64,000 nt of DNA from Asaia lannensis NBRC 102526. Lineage in GTDB: Bacteria > Pseudomonadota > Alphaproteobacteria > Acetobacterales > Acetobacteraceae. The notes below the pieces were generated by a model. It made no database searches and was not told the origin of the DNA. It worked only from the letters and a program-made list of their open reading frames with translations. Numbering within the stretch: position 1 is the first letter of the stretch; every line of letters begins with the position of its first letter. The stretch lies in NCBI RefSeq assembly GCF_024054035.1, contig NZ_JAMXQU010000001.1:186001-250000 (forward strand). Reading direction: 5' to 3'. This document shows positions 36,030-45,223 of the stretch, one piece after another. The position numbers were made by a program, and so were the translations under genes.

Positions 36030-39000
36030 CCGACATGGCGCCCACAAAATCCCGAGGTGCAAAAACGCCTCTGAACGCGCAGGTCATTGCTTCTGCAAAC
36101 GACATCCAGCGTCAGGCGTCCGATCCTCTGGCATCGGTGTTCGTCTCGGCCTCGGCAGGCAGTGGCAAGACCAAATTGCTCATTGACCGTTTGCTGCGTC
36201 TGATGTCGCCGGTGCTGGTGCCCGATCCGGAAACGGGGGCGCCTGTCCTTCTGCCGGGATCCGATCCGGCGCGTATCCAGTGCCTGACCTTTACCCGTGC
36301 CGCGGCCGCCGAAATGGCCAATCGACTGCAATCGCGTCTGGGGCGGTGGGTCTCCCTGTCCGACGAGGCGCTGGATCGCGAACTCCATGCACTGAGCGTG
36401 CCGGTTTCTGCTGAGACGCGTCAGGCTGCGCGTGCCTTGTTCGTACGTGTGCTCGATCTGCCGGGTGGCATGAAAATCGGGACGATCCATGCCTTCTGCC
36501 AGTCGCTTTTGCGACGTTTCCCGCTCGAGGCCGCCATCAATCCGCATTTCACCCTGATGGAGGAAACGGATTCGGGTCTCGCTTTGGCCAATGCCATCGA
36601 ACAGACCCTCTCACGCGTCGCCCGTGATCCCGCAATGGAAGAAAAGCTGTCCCTGCTGGCCGGGCAGGTGGGGCTGGAAGATTATCTGGATCGTATAAGA
36701 GCGCTTCAGGGCCGGGCTGCACGCCTGCGTCAAAGCTTTATCCGCTGGCAGGTCGATCCGGGGCGCATCGAGCAGGCGTATCGACGGGCTTTCGGCGCCG
36801 GTAGCGAAACACTGGCCGATCTTGAAGCGACACGTCTGGTTTCGCCGCAGGAAGACAGGCTGAGACAATGTGCGCAGGAGGCCCTCGAACTCGGCACGGC
36901 ACCCATGCAGAAAACGCTGCACAGGCTGCTCGATATGTTGTCTCGCCCTGTCGCTCAGCGCGACGCCGCGATGTGGCGTGAGATTTTCCTGACGAATGCC
37001 GGAACGCCCCGCGCTGCAAAAGCCTTCGTTCAGGCTGCCATTGCGCGCGATCGCCCTCACCTGATGGAGGCGTTCACTGCTGAGGCGGAACGTCTGATGA
37101 CGGTCGAACGCGCGATAGCGGTCGAACGCCTGATTGCGCTCAATCTGGCCCTGTTCGCGCTCGCTGCGCCCACGCTTGAACGCTACGCACAGGACAAGAC
37201 ACTGCGCGGTCTTGTGGATTACGACGACCTGATTGCCAGCACGCGCGATCTGCTGCGCGATCCGGGGGCATCCTGGGTGCTGTACAAGCTCGATGGCGGT
37301 CTCGATCATCTGTTGCTCGACGAGGTGCAGGATACGTCTGCCGCACAATGGGAGATCGCGACGGCGCTGATCGAGGAATTCTTCGTGGGCGATGGCGCGC
37401 GCGAAATGGAAGGTCGTCCGCGCACGGTGTTTGCCGTGGGTGATTTCAAGCAGTCGATCTATGCGTTTCAGGGGGCGGACCCGCAGGGCCTGTTCGGCGC
37501 ACGCGAAAAATTCCAGGAGATGGTTCTGGGTGCTGAGCAGGAGTGGCGCGTGCCGGAAATCGGCGTGTCTTTCCGCTCTGTCGCCCCTGTGCTCGATCTG
37601 GTCGATTCGGTGTTTTCCAGTCCGCTGGCCGCCGACGGTCTGCGTGAGCCGGGACGTGACATTCTGCCGCCTCATCGCTCGGCGCGCCCGGGTCAGGGCG
37701 GGCGCGTGGAGCTATGGCCTCTGGTCCCCAAGGACGAGAAGGATGGCATAGACGATCCCTGGGCCGCGCCGACGGGCAATGCGGGGCAGAGCCGTGCCCC
37801 TCAGAAACTGGCCGATCATCTGGCACAATGGATTGCCGACCAGATCGGCAAACCGCCCCAGCCCGGTCAGGCGCCGCTTCGGGCTGGAGATGTGCTGGTT
37901 CTGGTGCCGAGGCGCTCGCCTTTTCTGCGCGCACTCATAAGGGCGCTGAAGGGGCATGGTGTCGAGGTTGCGACGCTCGTCGGTGTCGGGCTGACCGACT
38001 CCCTTGCCGTTCAGGATCTGATGGCGCTGTGCCATGCGCTGCTTCTGCCTCAGGACAATCTCACTCTTGCCTCTGTGCTTACCTCGCCTTTCGGCGGGGT
38101 GAGCGATGGCTCCCTGATGGATCTGGCCATGGAGCGGGGCGAGACACCGCTCTGGACGACCCTGCGCGAACGCCATCGCGAGCGGCCTGACTGGAAAAGT
38201 GCGTGGGAGCGTCTTTCGGCCCTCCAGACGCGTATCGACTTTGCCACGCCCTACCAGATTCTGGCCGATGCCCTGGGCCGCCATGAAGGGCGTGCCCGTG
38301 CGCTGGCCCGTCTCGGTCCGGAAGCGGCCGAACCGCTGGACGATCTGCTTTCTGCCGCTTTGCGCTACGAGGCGCTTCATGCGCCTTCCATGCAGGGGTT
38401 TCTGCACTGGCTGGAGTCAAGCAGTCTGACGGTCAAGCGCGAGGCCGAGGCAGAGATCGATGCCGTGCGTATCATGACCGTGCATGGATCCAAGGGATTG
38501 CAGGCGCGTCTTGTGGTGCTTCCCGATATGACAGGCGATGTGCAGGGCGAGAAAAAACTGCTCTGGACCCGTCAGGGCGGTCTCGACCTTCCGGTCTGGA
38601 TGCCCGGCAAGGAGTTGCCCTCAGATCTGGGAGACAGGCTCAAGGCCGAGGAAAAGGCCGCTGCCCAGGCAGAGCGCAACCGGCTGCTTTATGTGGCTCT
38701 GACACGCGCCAGCGACTGGCTGGTGGTATGCGGCTGGGAGCCAAGGAAAAAACCCGCCGAAACATCATGGTATGCGCTGTGTCAGGCTGGCTTCGAGGCC
38801 CTTGGCGCAACATCTGCGCCATTCGATGGAAGCTGGGAGGGAGAGGTACGCGTCATCGAGGCGGTTCCGGCAGAGCCGCCCCGCAAACCGGACGCGTTGC
38901 CAAAGCTCATATCTGTCGATCTGCCAGCTATTTTCGGTCACGCACCGGACTGGAAGGTAAGCGCCGCACCCCATGAGAACCCGCTGACACGTCCTCTTGC

Positions 39001-39577
39001 CCCAAGCCGTCCAGATAACGCGCGATATGGCGCGACACCGCCAGCCCTTTCTCCTCTGGTGCTTGCGGCAGGGCAGGTCAGCAAACGGGCGCGTGCGATC
39101 GATCGTGGCACGCTGGTGCATCGTCTTCTGCAGTGGCTGCCAGACCGTGAAAGAGCCTCATGGCGCGATCTTGCGCTTTCATGGCTTTCTCACCCTTCTC
39201 ATGGCCTTTCCCGTGAAGAAGTGGGGAAACTGGCCGATCAGGTTATTGCCGTTCTGACGCACGAGGCGCTGTTGCCGCTCTTTGAGCCCGGCAGTCTGTC
39301 GGAACAGCCTGTAACGGGCATTGCATTCGGTCAGGTCGTGCTCGGTCAGGTCGACCGCCTGCGTATCACCGACCGACAGGTCATGCTGTGCGATTACAAG
39401 ACCGGTCAGCATCCGCCACGTGCGGGTCAGACCGTACCTGCAGCCTACAGACGTCAGATGACAGCCTATGGATCGGTGCTGTCACAACTCTATCCCGATC
39501 ATGAAATCGTTCTTGCCCTGGTCTGGACCGAAGGGCCTGTAATCAGTTTCATTCCGTTCGAGCCCTCCACGCTCTGA
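36026..39577 (+). CDS. addA: Double-strand break repair helicase AddA
   Basis: An 1183-residue UvrD/RecB-type helicase-nuclease. The P-loop is VFVSASAGSGKTKLL, motif Ia GTIHAFCQSLLRRFP, Walker B LLLDEVQDTSAAQWE, motif III VGDFKQSIYAFQGADP, motif V/VI IMTVHGSKGLQARLVVLPD and LLYVALTRASDWLVV. The C-terminal nuclease motif is MLCDYKTGQHPP. The ATG at 36026 overlaps the addB stop and follows AGGAGGGAGGAGA. A further upstream ATG at 35996 lies inside addB. Typically trxA follows directly; here two opposite-strand genes intervene. Confidence 0.96.
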   Translation: MTDMAPTKSRGAKTPLNAQVIASANDIQRQASDPLASVFVSASAGSGKTKLLIDRLLRLMSPVLVPDPETGAPVLLPGSDPARIQCLTFTRAAAAEMANRLQSRLGRWVSLSDEALDRELHALSVPVSAETRQAARALFVRVLDLPGGMKIGTIHAFCQSLLRRFPLEAAINPHFTLMEETDSGLALANAIEQTLSRVARDPAMEEKLSLLAGQVGLEDYLDRIRALQGRAARLRQSFIRWQVDPGRIEQAYRRAFGAGSETLADLEATRLVSPQEDRLRQCAQEALELGTAPMQKTLHRLLDMLSRPVAQRDAAMWREIFLTNAGTPRAAKAFVQAAIARDRPHLMEAFTAEAERLMTVERAIAVERLIALNLALFALAAPTLERYAQDKTLRGLVDYDDLIASTRDLLRDPGASWVLYKLDGGLDHLLLDEVQDTSAAQWEIATALIEEFFVGDGAREMEGRPRTVFAVGDFKQSIYAFQGADPQGLFGAREKFQEMVLGAEQEWRVPEIGVSFRSVAPVLDLVDSVFSSPLAADGLREPGRDILPPHRSARPGQGGRVELWPLVPKDEKDGIDDPWAAPTGNAGQSRAPQKLADHLAQWIADQIGKPPQPGQAPLRAGDVLVLVPRRSPFLRALIRALKGHGVEVATLVGVGLTDSLAVQDLMALCHALLLPQDNLTLASVLTSPFGGVSDGSLMDLAMERGETPLWTTLRERHRERPDWKSAWERLSALQTRIDFATPYQILADALGRHEGRARALARLGPEAAEPLDDLLSAALRYEALHAPSMQGFLHWLESSSLTVKREAEAEIDAVRIMTVHGSKGLQARLVVLPDMTGDVQGEKKLLWTRQGGLDLPVWMPGKELPSDLGDRLKAEEKAAAQAERNRLLYVALTRASDWLVVCGWEPRKKPAETSWYALCQAGFEALGATSAPFDGSWEGEVRVIEAVPAEPPRKPDALPKLISVDLPAIFGHAPDWKVSAAPHENPLTRPLAPSRPDNARYGATPPALSPLVLAAGQVSKRARAIDRGTLVHRLLQWLPDRERASWRDLALSWLSHPSHGLSREEVGKLADQVIAVLTHEALLPLFEPGSLSEQPVTGIAFGQVVLGQVDRLRITDRQVMLCDYKTGQHPPRAGQTVPAAYRRQMTAYGSVLSQLYPDHEIVLALVWTEGPVISFIPFEPSTL

Positions 39578-39605
39578 GGTCGGCGAGCAGAAGAAACGGT
39601 CGGAT

Positions 39606-39640
39606 CGCTATGCCAGAACAGGTCGGGCATAGCGGGTTTT
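39606..39640 (+). terminator. Hairpin at the addA / lipoprotein convergence
   Basis: CGCTATGCC (39606-39614) pairs with GGCATAGCG (39626-39634), an 11-base loop, then GGTTTT. It lies 28 bases after the addA stop and is a plausible weak intrinsic terminator. Confidence 0.5.
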
Positions 39641-39685
39641 ACCTCTGGCCAGGAAAAGCGAGAACCGGATGCGAGTGAGGTGCCG

Positions 39686-39982
39686 TCAGCGACGCTGATA
39701 ACCGCCGGGGCCTCTGCCGCGATCGTCATGCCTGTGGTTGTCCCGCCCCCGGTCATCGCGGCGGGGAGGATTGAACCTGTTGCGATAGCCCGGACCGCCG
39801 AAGCCGCGTCCGGTATAATGCGGCCCGACCGAATAACCGCTGCCCCAGCCCTGGCGCCCCCAGCCACCGCCGGGATAGCCATAATAGCCTCCCCCATAGC
39901 CGTCATTGTAGCCGCAGCCTGTCAGGCCGATCAGACAGAGCGCGAAAAGTGCCGGAATCTTACCTGCTGAAAATCTTTTCAT
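39686..39982 (-). CDS. Small Gly/Arg/Tyr-rich lipoprotein
   Basis: A 98-residue protein with signal peptide and lipobox LTGC (MKRFSAGKIPALFALCLIG, lipidated Cys about 23). The mature part is built of Gly, Tyr, Arg and Asp (GYNDGYGGGYYGYPGGGWG, then a basic RDDRGRDNHRHDDRGRG tail) and is probably disordered. Its ATG overlaps the stop of the VOC-protein gene (ATGA), so the two are translationally coupled. Function unknown. Confidence 0.72.
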   Translation of the reverse strand: MKRFSAGKIPALFALCLIGLTGCGYNDGYGGGYYGYPGGGWGRQGWGSGYSVGPHYTGRGFGGPGYRNRFNPPRRDDRGRDNHRHDDRGRGPGGYQRR

Positions 39983-40926
39983 CGGACTGCTCCCCCTTCC
40001 AGCACATCGCCCTGCGGCTCGATCACGCCGAATACTGCGCCTGCAGGATCCGAGAGAATCGCGACCTGCGCACCGTCACGATCGATATGGGTCGGTACGA
40101 TCACATGCCCTCCAAGAGCCTGCGCCCGCTCTGCAACGGTTGCGCTGTTGCCGACCTGAACGAACTGTATCCAGCGCGCCTTGTCTTTCTGGTCGATGCC
40201 TGAAGGAAGCGTATTGATACTGGCGCGTTCCCTGTCTTGCGATGTGACGATGAAATGTGTCGTGCTGTCCTGTTGGGACGCTGCCGCAATCCGGTAGCCG
40301 AAGAGCTGCTGGTAGTAGCCGGCAGACGCCATGGGGTACGGCGTCAGAAGCGATGCCCAGGCCCAGCTGCCGGGCTGAGGATCGATCGGCTGATCGACAG
40401 GGTCGCCAGAATCGGAGCTGAGGGCGCCGAAAATACCGTGTTGGGGGTCCGAGACGATGACCGTCTGCCCCAGCCCGGCAATGCGGTGCGGGCCGAACAG
40501 CACCTTGCCACCCTGTTTTCTGGTCGTTCGCGCAACTGTCGCCGTGTCGGAGGTCGAAAGGAAGGGCATCCAGAACGGCACGTCCTGCCCGGCGCGACGC
40601 ACCGCATGGGACACCATCGTGCCGACAGGCCGGGAATCGAGCAGGATCTCGACACGCTGCGTCCGGTCGTCGCCTACCGGCCGGAAAGTCCAGCCGAAGA
40701 GCTGGCCGTAGAAGCTCTGGGCATTGGCGAGATCGGGCGTGACAAGCATCGAAAACACGATCTTGCCCGGCAGGATCCGGTGCGTAGGCGGTGAGGTCAG
40801 GGGAATTAACGGGCGGTCTGTCGCCTTGATGGCGGGTTGCGCCCGAACCATGGGCGCTGCTGCGAGAAGGGTCGAGGCGCAAAGCGTCCCGAGACAGAAA
40901 AAGCGAAACATGGACCGCGTCTTCAC
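39979..40926 (-). CDS. Exported two-domain VOC (glyoxalase-like) protein
   Basis: A 315-residue protein with an N-terminal signal peptide (MFRFFCLGTLCASTLLAAAP, cleavage after VRA) followed by two vicinal-oxygen-chelate domains. These start near GKIVFSMLVTPDLANAQSFY and PGSWAWASLLTPYPMASAGY, and each has the GLFGW/GYR-type loop (YGQLFGWTFRP, YQQLFGYRIAA). Most VOC proteins are cytoplasmic, so the signal peptide is noteworthy. The start is GTG 40926 with an optimal GGAGG 7 bases upstream. Substrate unknown; family members include glyoxalases, dioxygenases and resistance proteins. Confidence 0.78.
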   Translation of the reverse strand: MKTRSMFRFFCLGTLCASTLLAAAPMVRAQPAIKATDRPLIPLTSPPTHRILPGKIVFSMLVTPDLANAQSFYGQLFGWTFRPVGDDRTQRVEILLDSRPVGTMVSHAVRRAGQDVPFWMPFLSTSDTATVARTTRKQGGKVLFGPHRIAGLGQTVIVSDPQHGIFGALSSDSGDPVDQPIDPQPGSWAWASLLTPYPMASAGYYQQLFGYRIAAASQQDSTTHFIVTSQDRERASINTLPSGIDQKDKARWIQFVQVGNSATVAERAQALGGHVIVPTHIDRDGAQVAILSDPAGAVFGVIEPQGDVLEGGAVR

Positions 40927-41024
40927 AAGGAGACCTCCGTAGATTCTTCCATAAACTCCGGGAGTTAAACGCCCGCCATTCCCCTGTGTTGCGCCTTGCG
41001 GGACAATTCACGGTTCACTAGCTC

Positions 41025-41053
41025 TTGAAGCGTCTGGCGGAACTGCTGATATG
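41025..41053 (+). promoter_or_regulatory. Candidate promoter of trxA
   Basis: TTGAAG (41025-41030), a 17-base spacer and GATATG (41048-41053), about 48 bases before the trxA ATG, which follows a purine-rich GGGAGAAG. This gives trxA its own promoter after separation from addA. Confidence 0.42.
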
Positions 41054-41101
41054 TCTTTCTGAAGCAGACCCCAGCGGTCGGTATTCCCAAGGGAGAAGAT
41101 A

Positions 41102-41428
41102 ATGAGCGAGAACACCGTAGCTGTCAGCGACAGCGGTTTTGACAAGGACGTGCTGCAGGCTGAAGGCCCTGTTCTGGTCGATTTCTGGGCGGAGTGGTGC
41201 GGCCCCTGCAAAATGATCGCGCCCGCGCTCGACGAGATCGGTGGCGAGTACAAGGGCCGTCTGACGGTCGCAAAGATCAATATCGACGAGAATCCCGAAG
41301 CACCGACGCGCTTTGGCGTGCGCAGCATTCCGACGCTCATGGTGTTCAAGAACGGTGAAGTCGTTGCCCAGAAGACCGGCGCCCTGCCCAAGAGCGCCCT
41401 GAAGGCCTGGGTCGAAACGGCTCTCTGA
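41102..41428 (+). CDS. trxA: Thioredoxin 1
   Basis: A 108-residue canonical thioredoxin with [16 protein letters not shown] (active-site Cys33 and Cys36), the cis-Pro segment [13 protein letters not shown], and a C-terminal helix ([12 protein letters not shown]). It reduces protein disulfides in the cytoplasm. Its position some 1.5 kb behind addA matches the conserved addB-addA-trxA order with an insertion. It converges on hpnK. Confidence 0.97.
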   Translation: MSENTVAVSDSGFDKDVLQAEGPVLVDFWAEWCGPCKMIAPALDEIGGEYKGRLTVAKINIDENPEAPTRFGVRSIPTLMVFKNGEVVAQKTGALPKSALKAWVETAL

Positions 41429-41437
41429 TGTTTGCCT

Positions 41438-41504
41438 CTGCCGGGATTGCTGAAAGATCCCGGCAGATCATGCAGAATTCCATCACCCGGCTACACGGGT
41501 GATG
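41438..41504. repeat. Two tandem hairpins between trxA and hpnK
   Basis: First: CTGCCGGGAT (41438-41447) with ATCCCGGCAG (41457-41466), a 10-bp perfect stem. Second: CATCACCCG (41481-41489) with CGGGTGATG (41496-41504), a 9-bp perfect stem. Neither has a T-tract. They sit between converging genes and may terminate or protect both transcripts. Confidence 0.6.
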
Positions 41505-41563
41505 GCACCCGATATCCGGGCGCATCGTAGGCCGGTTGAAGGCCTGGCGATTTACCGAGGCAT

Positions 41564-42421
41564 TCAGGCCTGAGGCAGCGTCGCACCCGCCCAGTCGGTC
41601 AGTGCGATCCCCGAGCGGCGTACGGCGTCGCGCAATTCAGGGCTTATCAGGGCATCGAACTCGCCGCGCTGATCGTAATCCGGCATCAGGCTTTGCAGCA
41701 GGGCATTCTGCTCCAGCGCCGGGTGGAAATAGAGTTCGGACAGACCTTCGGGAAGATGAGGCACCAGCCCGGCCACGCGACCGGCACGCATCTGCCCGCT
41801 CCAAGCCACTCCGAAGCAGGAATCGTTGGTCGTCATGCCCGCGCGTGCGATCTGATGACGCAGCACACCGCACCAGCGACGCAGGGCTGACGCCCCGAGC
41901 GAATCGAAATGGGTTTCTGCCGCAGCAAGCGGCGCCGGGGGCTCACAAGGCGTACGCACGTGCCGCAGCCCGTAATGTAGCCCCGTTTCGATCAGCAGGC
42001 GCCCCACTGTCGGATGCAGGTGCATGTGTTTATGGGCATTGGCATGATCGAGCCTGAGCCCCGACGCCACGAAGGCCCGGAACTGTGCCTCGATCTCGCG
42101 TGCCAGCGCACGACGTGCCGATGGACGAAAGAAGTAATCGATACCCAGACCGAGCTGGCTTGTGCCGAAGCGGTCATCGGGTGTTGCAATCGCCGGTATG
42201 GTTGCACCGGGTAAAGCCGTATCGCCTTCGATCACCACCAGATGCAGGCCGACACGCAGGCCGGGCAGCCGCTTTGCGCGGCGCACGGCATCCACGCTGG
42301 CGGGACCTGCCACCATGAGGCTGGCCGTCGAGAGCAGCCCGTCACGATGGGCGATCTCGATGGCCTCGTTGACTTCTTCGCTCAGGCCGAAATCATCGGC
42401 CGAGACTATAAGACGACGCAT
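41564..42421 (-). CDS. hpnK: Hopanoid biosynthesis deacetylase HpnK
   Basis: A 285-residue ChbG/YdjC-family deacetylase. MRRLIVSADDFGLSEEVNEA holds the metal-binding DD pair, RLDHANAHKHMHLHPTVGRL is the His-rich metal site, and GLRVGLHLVVIEGD is also conserved. HpnK removes the acetyl group from BHT-N-acetylglucosamine, made by HpnI, giving BHT glucosamine. It is the last gene of the minus-strand hpnM-I-J-K group, 23 bases behind hpnJ. Confidence 0.93.
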   Translation of the reverse strand: MRRLIVSADDFGLSEEVNEAIEIAHRDGLLSTASLMVAGPASVDAVRRAKRLPGLRVGLHLVVIEGDTALPGATIPAIATPDDRFGTSQLGLGIDYFFRPSARRALAREIEAQFRAFVASGLRLDHANAHKHMHLHPTVGRLLIETGLHYGLRHVRTPCEPPAPLAAAETHFDSLGASALRRWCGVLRHQIARAGMTTNDSCFGVAWSGQMRAGRVAGLVPHLPEGLSELYFHPALEQNALLQSLMPDYDQRGEFDALISPELRDAVRRSGIALTDWAGATLPQA

Positions 42422-42444
42422 GGGAGTAAACGACGCCTGAGTGA

Positions 42445-43869
42445 TCAGGCGGCGTTGCGGCCCTTGAGGAACTGGAAGAACTCCACGCCCTCGCGCAGAC
42501 GGCGCTTCATCATCTGCGGGCTACGGACCATCTCGTTGACGATGGAGGCGATCTTCGGCGCGCGGAAGTAGAACTTGCGATAGAATTCCTCAACCGAGTT
42601 GAAGATTTCGGTGTGCGACAGATGCGGGTAGTGCAGCGGGGCAATCTGCACGCCGTTCTCGTCGATCAGCTCGGCCTCGGCCTCGTTGAACCAGCCATTC
42701 TCGGTGGCCTGCTTGTGCAGGGCCGTGCCGGGATAGGGGGCGGCCAGCGAAACCTGCAGCGTATGCGGGTTGATCTCGCGGGCAAACTGGATGGTTTCCT
42801 GAATGGTCTCCTTCGTTTCGCCGGGCAGGCCGACGATGAAGGTGCCGTGGATCTTGATGCCCAGCTTGTGGCAGTTCTTGGTGAACTCGCGTGCCACTTC
42901 GACGCGCATACCCTTCTTGATGTTGTGAAGGATCTGCTGGTTGCCGCTCTCATAGCCGACCAGAAGCAGGCGGAGCCCGTTTTCCTTCATGATCTTGAGC
43001 GTTTCATAGGGCACGTTGGCCTTGGCGTTGCACGACCAGGTGACACCCAGCTTGCCCATTTCACGCGCGATGGCCTCAGCACGGGGCAGATCATCGGTGA
43101 AGGTGTCGTCATCGAACATGAACTCCTTCACCTGCGGGAAATACTGCTTGGCAAGACGGATTTCAGCAGCCACGTGCTCGGGGCTGCGGGTGCGGTAGCG
43201 ATGGCCACCGACCGTCTGCGGCCACAGGCAGAATGTGCAGCGCGACTTGCAGCCACGGCCCGTATAGATCGAGATATACGGGTGCATCAGATACCCGATG
43301 AAGTAATCCTCGATCTTCAGGTCGCGCTTGTAGACTTCCGTCACGAAGGGCAGGGAGTCCATGTCCTCGATCATGGCACGGTCGCGGTTGGCGATGATCT
43401 CGCCATCCTTGTTGCGCCAGGTGATGCCGTCCACGTCCTTCAGGTCGCGGCCTTCGGCAATTTCCTTGATCGTGAAATCGAATTCGTTGCGTGCCACGAA
43501 GTCGATCGGGCTACCCTTGGCCATCGACTCGTCAGGCTGTACGGCAACCTTGGCCCCCACCATGCCGATCATCAGATTGGGGTTGGCGTCCTTGAGCATC
43601 TGCGCCACGCGCACATCGGAGGCGAAGGACGGCGTCGAGGTATGCATCACCACGAGGTCGCGATTCATCACATCCTTCAGGATCGGCTCCATGCCCATAC
43701 CTGCCGGCGGTGCATCGATCAGGCGGGAGCCTTCGACCATGGCAGCGGGCTGGGCCAGCCAGGTGGGAAACCAGAAGGAACGGATTTCGCGCTTGGCCTG
43801 ATAGCGCGACCCCGCACCACCATCGAAACCGTCGAAGGAGGGGGGCTGAAGGAATAGCGTGCGCATCAT
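42445..43869 (-). CDS. hpnJ: Hopanoid radical-SAM ring-contraction enzyme HpnJ
   Basis: A 474-residue B12-binding radical-SAM protein. The N-terminus (TLFLQPPSFDGFDGGAGSRY) and residues to about 170 form the cobalamin-binding-type domain. CKSRCTFC provides the CX3CX2C that holds the 4Fe-4S cluster. The downstream part (LLLVGYESGNQQILHNIKKG, GTFIVGLPGETKETIQ) is the radical-SAM barrel of this family. HpnJ converts BHT glucosamine to BHT cyclitol ether. Start at M1 or at the next Met. Confidence 0.94.
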   Translation of the reverse strand: MMRTLFLQPPSFDGFDGGAGSRYQAKREIRSFWFPTWLAQPAAMVEGSRLIDAPPAGMGMEPILKDVMNRDLVVMHTSTPSFASDVRVAQMLKDANPNLMIGMVGAKVAVQPDESMAKGSPIDFVARNEFDFTIKEIAEGRDLKDVDGITWRNKDGEIIANRDRAMIEDMDSLPFVTEVYKRDLKIEDYFIGYLMHPYISIYTGRGCKSRCTFCLWPQTVGGHRYRTRSPEHVAAEIRLAKQYFPQVKEFMFDDDTFTDDLPRAEAIAREMGKLGVTWSCNAKANVPYETLKIMKENGLRLLLVGYESGNQQILHNIKKGMRVEVAREFTKNCHKLGIKIHGTFIVGLPGETKETIQETIQFAREINPHTLQVSLAAPYPGTALHKQATENGWFNEAEAELIDENGVQIAPLHYPHLSHTEIFNSVEEFYRKFYFRAPKIASIVNEMVRSPQMMKRRLREGVEFFQFLKGRNAA

Positions 43870-43981
43870 GATGAAGGGCTTCCTCGGAAAAATACAGCCG
43901 GATCGTGAGAGCCGGGTAGAATAGGGAGATCAGAACTTTCTGACGAATGCCCCAGCATATGGGGTGGAAACGCCAAAAAGT

Positions 43982-45169
43982 CTAATCGCCGGGTTCGACG
44001 GGTTGGACGGGCGGTGTGATCGGTGCCGTACGGCGTATATGGAGCGTCTGTCCGCGCCATTCCACTTTCTGACCCCGGGCACTCCCCACCATGATGGCTG
44101 CCGAGAGCCACTCACGCAGGGGGAAAAGCAGATAAATGGCCGGGCTGAACTGCCCGACCAGACGATCAACGGTCAGGGCGGCAAGACTGCGTATGGCCCA
44201 GACGGCGATGAAAAACAGCAGTGCCCAGCGGGCAGGCCAGCAGCATGCAAGCGTGACGCTTGCCCAGAACAGCGGGAGCTGGATGGCGGACAGGCCATAT
44301 CCTACCGGCTCGACATTCTTGACCGTACGGCCCCAGCGCAGCTCATGATCGATCATGTCGTGTGCCGAAGGCTCGGCAACGGTGGTCCATGTCATGCACG
44401 GTGCAAGCACAATGGTCTGGCCGTGGGCACGCACGAGCTGCCCCAGAATGGCATCGTCGGCCACATGATCGGCCAGCGCGGCGAGGCCGCCGATCCTTTC
44501 GAGTGTTGCGCGTGTCAGGGCCATGGTCGCCCCGAGACAGTCCTGGCGTCCCAAAAGGCGCGACATCATGACGCCGGGCATGAAGGTATGATTGATCTGG
44601 CAGGCTGCGAACTGACGAACCCAGCTGGATGAGGCCGCAAGCCCGGCGTAAAGCGTGGTCACCAGACCGACATTTTTGCCGGAAAGCGCATGAACGATGT
44701 CGCGCAGATAGCCCGGTCCGACATGGATGTCCGAATCCGACACCACGAGAATATCGTGCTTTGCCACCGGATACATGTTGATCAGATTGGCGACCTTGCG
44801 ATTGGTGCCATGAGACGTGCCGTCGATGACGAGAGCCAGGTCGCGCTCGGGATAATCGCGTTGCAGGGACCGGACGATGGCAATCGCCGGATCGTCCGTG
44901 CGCTGAACCCCGAAAACGATCTGGAACCCCGGATAGTCCTGCTCGCAGAAGCTGCGTAGGGCTTCCTTGAGCAAGGGCTCGTCACCGTGGAGGGGTTTGA
45001 GAACGGTGACGGGCGGACAGGGCTGCGTAGCCCGGCGCGCAACGTGAGCAGGATCATGCTCGCGCCGGCGAAATGCCGCGATGAGCCCGGCACCGATAAG
45101 GGATTGCGCGCAGCCGGCAACGGCGAGACAGGCCGACGCATAGCCGAGCCAGCTCAGTGCAGGAGGCAC
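43982..45169 (-). CDS. hpnI: Hopanoid glycosyltransferase HpnI
   Basis: A 395-residue membrane-bound GT2 enzyme of the ceramide-glucosyltransferase-like family. An N-terminal membrane segment is followed by VTVLKPLHGDEPLLKEALRS, the DXD-like VVSDSDIHVGPGYL, and HELRWGRT, the (R/Q)XXRW-type acceptor motif. C-terminal helices follow (LALLFFIAVWAIRSLAALTV). HpnI adds N-acetylglucosamine to bacteriohopanetetrol. The start is GTG at 45169. It lies 54 bases behind hpnM and 112 bases before hpnJ. Confidence 0.92.
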   Translation of the reverse strand: MPPALSWLGYASACLAVAGCAQSLIGAGLIAAFRRREHDPAHVARRATQPCPPVTVLKPLHGDEPLLKEALRSFCEQDYPGFQIVFGVQRTDDPAIAIVRSLQRDYPERDLALVIDGTSHGTNRKVANLINMYPVAKHDILVVSDSDIHVGPGYLRDIVHALSGKNVGLVTTLYAGLAASSSWVRQFAACQINHTFMPGVMMSRLLGRQDCLGATMALTRATLERIGGLAALADHVADDAILGQLVRAHGQTIVLAPCMTWTTVAEPSAHDMIDHELRWGRTVKNVEPVGYGLSAIQLPLFWASVTLACCWPARWALLFFIAVWAIRSLAALTVDRLVGQFSPAIYLLFPLREWLSAAIMVGSARGQKVEWRGQTLHIRRTAPITPPVQPVEPGD

Positions 45170-45223
45170 GAGACCCCACTCCCCTTTTCAGGGTTTTTCA
45201 TCTCAGGGGGCCGGGGCAGCATC

